From Nemertoderma westbladi (Eukaryota > Xenacoelomorpha > Nemertodermatida > Nemertodermatidae), in NCBI GenBank assembly GCA_032718475.1, contig JAUCBJ010008937.1, forward strand, positions 1-53,846: a DNA stretch of 53,846 nt, read 5' to 3'. Numbering within the stretch: the first letter of the stretch is position 1; each line of letters opens with the position of its first letter. Made by a program: the position numbers and the translations under genes. Of the stretch, positions 10,801 through 22,800 are shown piece by piece. Below the pieces are notes generated by a model. It did not search any database and was not told the DNA's origin. It saw only the letters and a program-made list of their open reading frames with translations.

Positions 10801-13800
10801 ATGGGGATGGGGATGGGGATGGGGATGGGGATGGGGATGGGGATGGGGATGGGGATGGGGATGGGGATGGGGATGGGGATGGGGATGGGGATGGGGATGG
10901 GGATGGGGATGGGGATGGGGATGGGGATGGGGATGGGGATGGGGATGGGGATGGGGATGGGGATGGGGATGGGGATGGGGATGGGGATGGGGATGGGGAT
11001 GGGGATGGAGATGGGGATGGGGATGGGGATGGGGATGGGGATGGGGATGGGGATGGTTTACCTTTTTTAGCATAAAAAAAATGCAAAAACCTTATTTTTG
11101 TAGATTTTTGTGCAGACTTTAATGGCAAATCCGAATATGTAAGTTATGACTTCTCAACAAGTTTAGTTTAGGAGATATGACGATTTTACTAGGGCATGTT
11201 TCCATAAAAATAAATGTAACATTATTTTCGCGAATAAATGTGTTTCCCGACAAACTAAACAAAACATTCTGGCTCACCCAGCAAGGAGGAGGGATGTGAA
11301 ACTCACTCTGTTTCAAATTTCATGCTATCTAATTAAGATTTGTAAAAAAAAATTTTTTTGGGGGAGGGGGGCATGTACCTGAATAACGACACTATATTCC
11401 AGGACATGGTGTATACACCATCTACCTTAATACAAAAACCATTATTAGGGGGTTGGAGCCACCCCCCCCCCCCCTAATTTTTTTCAAACTTCAATCATAT
11501 GCTACAAAATTTGGTATGAAAATTACAACTTTTCTTACTGCTGGTCTGGCCGGATTTTTCAATTTATGAGCTATTTCGATACACCCAGACAACAAGCCTT
11601 TAAAAATCAGCATCCAAACCTTCATCTGAAGATTCAGAATCAGAAAACCTCTTTAATACGGAGGTGTGGTTAAACATTGCTAAGTACTGTAGACATTTTT
11701 AAGGGCTTGTTGTATGGAAATAACTGAGTAATTGAAAAATCCGGCCAGGCAACCAGTTATAAAAGGTGTCGATCTATCATCATACCACATTTCGTAGCAT
11801 TTCATTGAAATTTTAAAAAAAATTGGGGGGGGGGGGGGCTCCGACCCCATAAAAATTTTTGTTATATTAAGGGAGATGGTGTATATTAAAAATTTCAAAT
11901 CATAAATACAAACAAAACTCTTAATCCTCCAAAAATTGGAGGTGTCTGCTGAAAGATAAAGCCCCCTTAATAAATACACCATATTGTTCTAGAACATTTT
12001 GTTTACCTCATAAGTAGCTGGGCAACAATGCAATGCCTATATCAATACTAGTACGTTGATATTCATAAATAAACAAAATGTTCTAGAACATGGTGTATTT
12101 ATTAATAAGTTAACCTCGCAAAACCATGCTGAACGCCCATATCTCGGCTATTCTGCGACGAATTTCAGATTGTGTTACATATTTGTAATCCTTGCAGGGC
12201 CAGCTTTCTTACAGTATAAGCAAACCGCTATAATGTTAAGAATAACTGATGTACGATTGGGGCAATATCGTCGGAGACGATTGTAGATAAATAATGAAAG
12301 TGAAAATAAAATTCTGACTTAGCCACTAAGAAGGAGGAAAGTCAAACTATCTCTGTTTCTAATTTCATGGAATTTTATTAAAATAGGGGCAGGTACATGA
12401 ATAACGACTAAATTCCAGGACATGGTGTATATTGGTAACATTTATCTGTCTGCAGGTACATATGAACCATGGTGTAAACTACGAGATAATGGTAACATTT
12501 AACATCGACAACATCACCATCGACCCGGCACATCGACACGCCGTAGCCACCTTAGAATTAGAAGTTCTGCCATCAGTACCACCTCAACTTGAGATTAGGT
12601 AATGCATACATAATTATTGTTACTAAAATTCTTCATTAAGTGGCAAGACCGTCTATTAATGTGATGCAATTTCGGCAACGTAGGGGGATGAGATGCAGTG
12701 GAAGATATGGAGGCGATCACTGCAACACTGATTGCAGTAGCGGTAGATGCATGCAGTAGCCAGTAGCGGTAGATACATGCAGTAGGCAGTAGCGGTAGAT
12801 ACATGCAGTAGGCAGTAGCGGTAGATGCATGTAGTAGGCAGTAGCGGTAGATGCATGCAGTAGGCAGTAGCGGTAGATGAATACAGTAGGCAGTAGCGGT
12901 AGATGCATGCAGTAGGCAGAAGCGGTAGATGCATGCGGTATGCAGTAGCGGTAGATGCATGCAGTAGGCAGTAGCGGCAGATGCATGTAGTAGGCAGTAG
13001 CGGTAGATGCATGCAGTAGGCAGTAGCGGTAGATGCATGCAGTAGGCAGTAGCGGTAGATGCATGCAGTAGGCAGTAGCGGTATATGCATGCAGTAGGCA
13101 GTAGCGGTAGATGCATGCAGTAGGCAGTAGCGGTAGATGCATGCAGTGGGCAGTAGCGGTAGATGCATGCAGTAGGCAGTAGCGGTAGATGCATGCAGTA
13201 GCCAGTAGCAGTAGATGCATGCAGTAGGCAGTAGCGGTATATGCATGCAGTAGGCAGTAGCGGTAGATGCATGCAGTAGGCAGTAGCGGTAGATGCATGC
13301 AGTAGGCAGTAGCGGTAGATGCATGCAGTAGGCAGTAGCGGTAGATGCATGTAGTAGCCAGTAGCAGTAGATGCATGCAGTAGGCAGTAGCGGTATATGC
13401 ATGCAGTAGGCTGTAGCGGGGTAGATGCATGCAGTAGGCAGTAGCGGTAGATGCATGCAGTAGGCAGTAGCGGTAGAATGCATGCAGTAGGCAGTAGCGG
13501 TATATGCATGCAGTAGGCAGTAGCGGTAGATGCATGTAGTAGGCAGTAGCGGTAGATGCATGCAGTAGGCAGTAGCGGTAGATGCATGCAGTAGCCAGTA
13601 GCAGTAGATGCATGCAGTAGGCAGTAGCGGTATATGCATGCATTAGGCAGTAGCGGTAGATGCATACAGTAGGCAGTAGCGGTAGATGCATGCAGTAGGC
13701 AGTAGCGGTATATGCATGCAGTAGACAGTAGCGGTAGATGCATGCAGTAGGCAGTAGCGGCAGATGCATGCAGTAGGCAGTAGCGGTATATGCATGCAGT

Positions 13801-16800
13801 AGGCAGTAGCGGTATATGCATGCAGTAGGCAGTAGCGGTAGATGCATGCAGTAGGCAGTAGCGGTAGATGCATGCAGTAGGCAGTAGCGGTAGATGCATG
13901 CAGTAGGCAGTAGCGGTAGATGCATGCAGTAGCCAGTAGCGGTAGATGCATGCAGTAGCCAGTAGCAGTAGATGCATGCAGTAGGCAGTAGCGGTAGATG
14001 TATGCAGTAGGCAGTAGCGGTAGATGCATGCAGTAGGCAGTAGCGGTAGATGCATGCAGTAGGCAGTAGCGGTATATGCATGCAGTAGGCAGTAGCGGTA
14101 GATGCATGCAGTAGGCAGTAGCGGCAGATGCATGCAGTAGGCAGTAGCGGTATATGCATGCAGTAGGCAGTAGCGGCAGATGCATGCAGTAGGCAGTAGC
14201 GGTATATGCATGCAGTAGGCAGTAGTGGTAGATGCATGCAGTAGGCAGTAGCGGTAGATGCATGCAGTAGGCAGTAGCGGTAGATGCATGCAGTAGGCAG
14301 TAGCGGTAGATGCATGCAGTAGGCAGTAGCGGCAGATGCATGCAGTAGGAAGTAGCGGTAGATGCATGCAGTAGGCAGTAGCGGTATATGCATGCAGTAG
14401 GCAGTAGCGGCAGATGCATGCAGTAGGCAGTAGCGGTATATGCATGCAGTAGGCAGTAGTGGTAGATACATGCAGTAGGCAGTAGCGGTAGATGCATGCA
14501 GTAGGCAGTAGCGGCAGATGCATGCAGTAGGAAGTAGCGGTAGATGCATGCAGTAGGCAGTAGCGGTATATGCATGCAGTAGGCAGTAGCGGCAGATGCA
14601 TGCAGTAGGCAGTAGCGGTATATGCATGCAGTAGGCAGTAGTGGTAGATACATGCAGTAGGCAGTAGCGGTAGATGCATGCAGTAGGCAGTAGCGGTAGA
14701 TGCATGCAGTAGGCAGTAGCGGTAGATACATGCAGTAGGCAGTAGCGGTAGATGCATGCAGTAGGCAGTAGCGGTAGATGCATGCAGTAGGCAGTAGCGG
14801 CAGATGCATGCAGTAGGCCGTAGCGGTAGATGCATGCAGTAGGCAGTAGCGGTAGATGCATGCAGTAGGCAGTAGCGGTAGATACATGCAGTAGGCAGTA
14901 GCGGTAGATGCATGCAGTAGGCAGTAGCGGCAGATGCATGCAGTAGGCAGTAACGGTAGATGCATGCAGTAGGCAGTAGCGGCAGATGCATGCAGTAGGC
15001 AGTAGCGGTAGATGCATGCAGTAGGCAGTAGCGGTAGATGCATGCAGTAGGCAGTAGCGGTAGATGCATGCAGTAGGCAGTAGCGGTAGATACATGCAGT
15101 AGGCAGTAGCGGTAGATGCATGCAGTAGGCAGTAGCGGCAGATGCATGCAGTAGGCAGTAGCGGTAGATGCATGCAGTAGGCAGTATCGGTAGATGCATA
15201 AAGTAGGCAGTAGCGGTAGATGCATAAAGTAGGCAGTAGCGGTAGATGCATAAAGTAGGCAGTAGCGGTAGATGCATGCAGTAGGCAGTAGCGGTAGATG
15301 CATGCAGTAGGCAGTAGCGGTAGATACATGCAGTAGGCAGTAGCGGTAGATGCATGCAGTAGGCAGTAGCGGCAGATGCATACAGTAGGCAGTAGCGGTA
15401 GATGCATGCAGTAGGCAGTAGCGGTAGATCATGCAGTAGGCAGTAGCGGCAGATGCATGCAGTAGGCAGTAACGGTAGATGCATGCAGTAGGCAGTAGCG
15501 GCAGATGCATGCAGTAGCCAGTAGCGGTAGCTGCATGCAGTAGGCAGTAGCGGCAGATGCATGCAGTAGCCAGTAGCGGTAGATGCATGCAGTAGGCAGT
15601 AGCGGTAGATGCATGCAGTAGGCAGTAGCGGTAGATGCATGCAGTAGGCAGTAGCGGAAGATGCATGCCGTAGGCAGTAGCGGTAGATACATGCAGTAGG
15701 CAGTCGCGGTAGATGCATGCAGTAGGCAGTAGCGGCAGATGCATGCAGTAGGCAGTAGCGGTATATGCATGCAGTAGGCAGTAGTGGTAGATACATGCAG
15801 TAGGCAGTAGCGGTAGATGCATGCAGTAGGCAGTAGCGGTAGATGCATGCAGTAGGCAGTAGCGGTAGATACATGCAGTAGGCAGTAGCGGTAGATGCAT
15901 GCAGTAGGCAGTAGCGGTAGATGCATGCAGTAGGCAGTAGCGGCAGATGCATGCAGTAGGCCGTAGCGGTAGATGCATGCAGTAGGCAGTAGCGGTAGAT
16001 GCATGCAGTAGGCAGTAGCGGTAGATACATGCAGTAGGCAGTAGCGGTAGATGCATGCAGTAGGCAGTAGCGGCAGATGCATGCAGTAGGCAGTAACGGT
16101 AGATGCATGCAGTAGGCAGTAGCGGCAGATGCATGCAGTAGGCAGTAGCGGTAGATGCATGCAGTAGGCAGTAGCGGTAGATGCATGCAGTAGGCAGTAG
16201 CGGTAGATGCATGCAGTAGGCAGTAGCGGTAGATACATGCAGTAGGCAGTAGCGGTAGATGCATGCAGTAGGCAGTAGCGGCAGATGCATGCAGTAGGCA
16301 GTAGCGGTAGATGCATGCAGTAGGCAGTATCGGTAGATGCATAAAGTAGGCAGTAGCGGTAGATGCATAAAGTAGGCAGTAGCGGTAGATGCATAAAGTA
16401 GGCAGTAGCGGTAGATGCATGCAGTAGGCAGTAGCGGTAGATGCATGCAGTAGGCAGTAGCGGTAGATACATGCAGTAGGCAGTAGCGGTAGATGCATGC
16501 AGTAGGCAGTAGCGGCAGATGCATACAGTAGGCAGTAGCGGTAGATGCATGCAGTAGGCAGTAGCGGTAGATCATGCAGTAGGCAGTAGCGGCAGATGCA
16601 TGCAGTAGGCAGTAACGGTAGATGCATGCAGTAGGCAGTAGCGGCAGATGCATGCAGTAGCCAGTAGCGGTAGCTGCATGCAGTAGGCAGTAGCGGCAGA
16701 TGCATGCAGTAGCCAGTAGCGGTAGATGCATGCAGTAGGCAGTAGCGGTAGATGCATGCAGTAGGCAGTAGCGGTAGATGCATGCAGTAGGCAGTAGCGG

Positions 16801-19800
16801 AAGATGCATGCCGTAGGCAGTAGCGGTAGATACATGCAGTAGGCAGTCGCGGTAGATGCATGCAGTAGGCAGTAGCGGTAGATGCATGCAGTAGGCAGTA
16901 GCGGCAGATGCATGCAGTAGGCAGTAACGGTAGATGCATGCAGTAGGCAGTAGCGGCAGATGCATGCAGTAGGCAGTAGCGGTAGATGCATGCAGTAGGC
17001 AGTAACGGTAGATGCATACAGTAGGCAGTAGCGGTAGATGCATGCAGTAGGCAGTAGCGGTAGATGCATGCAGTAGGCAGTAACGGTAGATGCATACAGT
17101 AGGCAGTAGCGGTAGATGCATGCAGTAGGCAGTAGCGGTAGATGCATGCGGTAGGCAGTAGCGGCAGATGCATGCGGTAGGCAGTAGCGGTAGATGCATG
17201 CATTAGGCAGTAGCGGTAGATGCATGCAGTAGGCAGTAGCGGCAGATGCATGCGGTAGGCAGTAGCGGTAGATGCATGCATTAGGCAGTAGCGGTAGATG
17301 CATGCAGTAGGCAGTAGCGGTAGATGCATACAGTAGGCAGTAGCGGTAGATGCATGCAGTAGGCAGTAGCGGCAGATGCATGCGGTAGGCAGTAGCGGTA
17401 GATGCATGCAGTAGGCAGTAACGGTAGATGCATGTAGTAGGCAGTAGCGGCAGATGCATGCAGTAGGCAGTAGCGGTAGATGCATGCAGTAGGCAGTAGC
17501 GGTAGATGCATGCAGTAGGCAGTAGCGGTAGATACATGCAGTAGGCAGTAGCGGCAGATGCATGCGGTAGGCAGTAGCGGTAGATGCATACAGTAGGCAG
17601 TAGCGGTAGATACATGCAGTAGGCAGTAGCGGTAGATACATGCAGTATGAAGTAGCGGTAGATGCATGCAGTAGGCAGTAGCGGTAGATACATGCAGTAG
17701 GCAGTAGCGGCAGATGCATGCGGTAGGCAGTAGCGGTAGATGTATGCAGTAGGCAGTAGCAGTAGATGCATGCAGTAGGCAGTAGCGGCAGATGCATGCA
17801 GTAGGCAGTAGCGGTGTATGCATGCAGTAGGCAGTAGCGGTAGATGTATGCAGTAGGCAGTAGCAGTAGATGCATGCAGTAGGCAGTAGCGGTAGATGCA
17901 TGCAGTAGGCAGTAGCGGTATATGCATGCAGTAGGCAGTAGCGGTAGATGCATACAGTAGGCAGTAGTGGTAGATGCATACAGTAGGCAGTAGCGGTAGA
18001 TGCATGCAGTAGGCAGTAGCGGTAGATGCATTCAGTAGGCAGTAGCGGTAGATGCATTCAGTAGGCAGTAACGGAAGATGCATGCAGTAGGCAGTAGCGG
18101 TAGATGCATGCAGTAGGCAGTAGCGGTAGATGCATGCGGTAGGCAGTAGCGGTAGATGCATGCGGTAGGCAGTAGCGGTAGATGCATTCTGGTGCAAGTA
18201 TGTGGGAATGGACACCGTTACCGCATAGTTTATGGTGAAATCCGTGGCGTGTAGCCGCGTAATTATGTGGCCATTCTTATGAGTCAGTTGCTTCCATGGT
18301 GATGGGGGGGGGGGGGGAGGGGTGTCTTTCCCTTTACATATCCCTCAGATAACAACTCGTTCGTCCGATATTCCCGGTATTTTATTATATTAGACAGTCA
18401 GTGTAGAGGGAGGCTATAGACTCCTTCATTGACTTTACTTGTCTAGGTCGCCCTTTATAAATGTTGCCTTAATTTTATCTATAAATATTTTGTTTATAAC
18501 TTCTTTATATTATATTTTCAATCAATATATGTTTACTACTTATTCACTGTAGAGAGAAATTTAAATTTTATGTAAAAAAAAATGTTTTATTTAAATATAT
18601 TATATATTCATGTTGCCAGAAATACATCCCTTCATAAAGAATGTGTGTGATATGAACCGGAAACAGTTATTAAGAACGTTTTGGGACGAGCCACGAAGAC
18701 TGGGTGAACTTCGTTGAACTTCGTCGTTTGAATGCTAATAAGTCCGTCAAACTTTCGATGAAATGGAACCCTAACTTGGTAAAAATGTATCAAAAGTCAT
18801 CAAAAGTCTAGAAATATGGACACATATCAATATTGGTTTGGTGCAATCTTCGCTCGCGTCCAACCTTCGCCCGTGTGAAATCTTCGCCTGCGTCCAATAT
18901 TCGCCCGATTGGAGGAAGGGAGAAGGCTACAGACGCGATAGGTTACAGAGATGAATTTTTCCCACCAAAACATTAAACGAGGTTGTTAGCACTCATTTGG
19001 AGGGCGAAAGATTGCTCCGGGTGAAGATTGCTCTCGGGCGAAGTTTGCTGCGTCCCTTCATACTTCTGTATTTCCTCTGTCGGCCGCTAGGAGGAGTGAC
19101 CACGTCCACTAACTTTACAGCTACTCGAAGTGTCATATTTAGAGTTCGTGGCCCACATTCGTGTCATAAACTGCATGATCTAGTCTAGACTATATTAATT
19201 CTATCATTTTTATTGCAGTTGTAAGGGCGGAACAACGTGCATACTCATATCACAGGTCATTGCCGACTACAACGGGCCTAAGCAAGTTAATGTGATTAAT
19301 ACCATCGGAATATTCAGGTAGGTATTTTGTTTTTAAAAACTAAATAATATTATTGATAAAATAATTAATAATGATATTACATCTGACTCTCAAGATAACG
19401 TTGGAAACAGAGTGGAAAGAAAGATTACTGTGGAAGATCACCCATGGTGGTGAACAGGCATTTCTTTAGGAAACAGAGTGGAAGGGTTTACTGTGGAAGA
19501 TCACCCATGGTGGTGAACAGGCATTTCTTTAGGAAACAGAGTGGAAGGGTTTACTGTGGAAGATCACCCATGGTGGTGAACAGGCATTCCTTTAGGAAAC
19601 ATAGTGGAAGGGTTTACTGTGGAAGATCACCCATGGTGGTTAACAGGCAATTCTTTAGGATACAGAGTGGAAGTGTTTACTGTGGAAGATCATCCATGGT
19701 GGTTAACAGGATTTTCTTTAGGAAACAGAGTGGAAGGGTTTACTGTGGAAGATCACCCATGGTGGTTAACATGCATTTCTTTAGGAAACAGAGTGGGAGG

Positions 19801-22800
19801 GTTTACTGTGGAAGATCACCCATGGTGGTGAACAGGCAATTCTTTAGGAAACAGAGTGGAAGGTTTTACTGTGGAAGATTACCCATGGTGGTTAACATGC
19901 ATTTCTTTAGGAAACAGAGTGGGAGGGTTTACTGTGGAAGATCACCCATGGTGGTTAACAGGCATTCCTTTAGGAATCAGAGTGGAAGGGTTTACTGTGG
20001 AAGATCACCCATGGTGGTGAACAGGCATTCCTTTAGGAAACAGAGTGGAAGGGTTTACTGTGGAAGATCACCCATGGTGGTGAAAAGGCATTCCTTTAGG
20101 AATCAGAGTGGAAGGATTTACTGTGGAAGATCACCCATGGTGGTGAACAGGGATTCCTTTTGGAATCAGAGTGGAAGGGTTTACTGTGGAAGATCACCCA
20201 TGGTGGTGAACAGGGATTCCTTTAGGAAACAGAGTGGAAGGGTTTACTATGGAAGATCACCCATGGTGGTGAACAGGCATTCCTTTAGGAATCAGAGTGC
20301 AAGGGTTTACTGTGGAAGATCACCCATGGTGGTGAACAGGGATTCCTTTAGGAAACAGAGTGGAAGGGTTTACTGCGGAAGATCACCCATGGTGGTGAAC
20401 ACTGAACAGGCATACCATGGTGGTGAACAGGCAATTCTTTAGGAAACAGAGTGGAAGGTTTTACTGTGGAAGATCACCCATGGCAGTGAACAGGCATTCC
20501 TTTAGGAATCAGAGTGGAAGGTTTTACTGTGGAAGATCACCCATGGTGGTGAACAGGATTTTCTTTAGGAAACAGAGTGGAAGAGTTTACAGTGGAAGAT
20601 CAGCCATGGTGGTGAACAGGCAATTCTTTAGGAAACAGAGTGGAAGAGTTTACTGTGGAAGATCACCCATGGTGGAGAACAGGCATTCCTTTATGAAACA
20701 GAGTGGAAGGGTTTACTGTGGAAGATCACCCATGGTGGTGAACAGGCATTCCTTTAGGAATCAGAGTGGAAGGGTTTACTGTGGAAGATCACCCATGGTG
20801 GAGAACAGGCATTCCTTTTGGAATCAGAGTGGAAGGGTTTACTGTGGAAGATCACCCATGGTGGTGAACATGCATTCCTTTAGGAATCAGAGTGGAAGGG
20901 TTTACTGTGGAAGATCACCCATGGTGGTGAACAGGCATTCCTTTAGGAATCAGAATGGAAGGGTTTACTGTGGAAGATCACCCATGGTGGTGAACAGGGA
21001 TTCCTTTAGGAATCAGAGTGGAAGGGTTTACTGTGAAAGATCACCCATGGTGGTGAACAGGGATTCCTTTAGGAATCAGAGTGGAAGGGTTTACTGTGGA
21101 AGATCACCCATGGTGGTGAACAGGCATTCCTTTAGGAATCAGAGTGGAAGGATTTACTGTGAAAGATCACCCATGGTGGTGAACAGGCATTGCTTTAGAA
21201 AACAGAGTGGAAGGGTTTACTGTGGAAGATCACCCATGGTGGTGAACAGGCATTCCTTTACGAAACAGAGTGGAAGGGTTTACTGCGGAAGATCACCCAT
21301 GGTGGTGAACAGGGATTCCTTTAGGAATCAGAGTGGAAGAGTTTACTGTGGAAGATCACCCATGGTGGTGAACAGGGATTCCTTTAGGAAACAGAGTGGA
21401 AGGGTTTACTGCGGAAGATCACCCATGGTGGTGAACAGGGATTCCTTTAGGAATCAGAGTGGAAGAGTTTACTGTGGAAGATCACCCATGGTGGTGAACA
21501 GGGATTCCTTTAGGAAACAGAGTGGAAGGGTTTACTGCGGAAGATCACCCATGGTGGTGAACACTGAACAGGCATACCTTTAGGAAACAGAGTGGCGGGG
21601 TTTACTGTGGAAGATCACCCATGGTGGTTAACAGGATTTTCTTTAGGAAACAGAGTGGAAGGGTTTACTGTGGAAGATCACCCATGGTGGTTAACATGCA
21701 TTTCTTTAGGAAACAGAGTGGGAGGGTTTACTGTGGAAGATCACCCATGGTGGTGAACAGGCAATTCTTTAGGAAACAGAGTGGAAGGTTTTACTGTGGA
21801 AGATCACCCATGGTGGTTAACATGCATTTCTTTAGGAAACAGAGTGGGAGGGCTTACTGTGGAAGATCACCCATGGTGGTTAACATGCATTTCTTTAGGA
21901 AACAGAGTGGGAGGGTTTACTGTGGAAGATCACCCATGGTGGTTAACATGCATTTCTTTAGGAAACAGAGTGGGAGGGTTTACTGTGGAAGATCACCAAT
22001 GGTGGTTAACAGGATTTTCTTTAGGAAACAGAGTGGAAGGGTTTACTGTGGAAGATCACCCATGGTGGTTAACATGCATTTCTTTAGGAAACAGAGTGGG
22101 AGGGTTTACTGTGGAAGATCACCCATGGTGGTGAACAGGCAATTCTTTAGGAAACAGAGTGGAAGGTTTTACTGTGGAAGATCACCCATGGTGGTTAACA
22201 TGCATTTCTTTAGGAAACAGAGTGGGAGGGTTTACTGTGGAAGATCACCCATGGTGGTTAACATGCATTTCTTTAGGAAACAGAGTGGGAGGGTTTACTG
22301 TGGAAGATCACCCATGGTGGTTAACATGCATTTCTTTAGGAAACAGAGTGGGAGGGTTTACTGTGGAAGATCACCCATGGTGGTTAACATGCATTTCTTT
22401 AGTAAACAGAGTGGGAGGGTTTACTGTGGAAGATCACCCATGGTGGTTAACAGAATTTTCTTTAGGAAACAGAGTGGAAGGGTTTACTGTGGAAGATCAC
22501 CCATGGTGGTTAACATGCATTTCTTTAGGAAACAGAGTGGGAGGGTTTACTGTGGAAGATCACCCATGGTAGTGAACAGGCATTCCTTTAGGAAACAGAG
22601 TGGAAGGGTTTACCGTGGAAGATCACCCATGGTGGTGAACAGGGATTCCTTTAGGAAACAGAGTGGAAGGGTTTACTGCGGAAGATCACCCATGGTGGTG
22701 AACAGGGATTCCTTTAGGAATCAGAGTGGAAGAGTTTACTGTGGAAGATCACCCATGGTGGTGAACAGGGATTCCTTTAGGAAACAGAGTGGAAGGGTTT

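Noticed and set aside
9380-11055. Telomeric repeat
   Set aside because: The unit is GGGGAT, not TTAGGG or a known variant, and the array is intronic with unique DNA on both sides.
9190-11128. Long frames encoding His-Pro, Ser-Pro, Gly-Trp, Gly-Met or Gly-Asp polymers
   Set aside because: All are translations of the GGGGAT hexamer in different frames and strands, inside an intron.
12595-18215. Minus-strand frames up to 1534 codons
   Set aside because: The 26-bp unit lacks minus-strand stops in all three frames, so every frame is open; the protein repeats each 26 residues and lies antisense in an intron.
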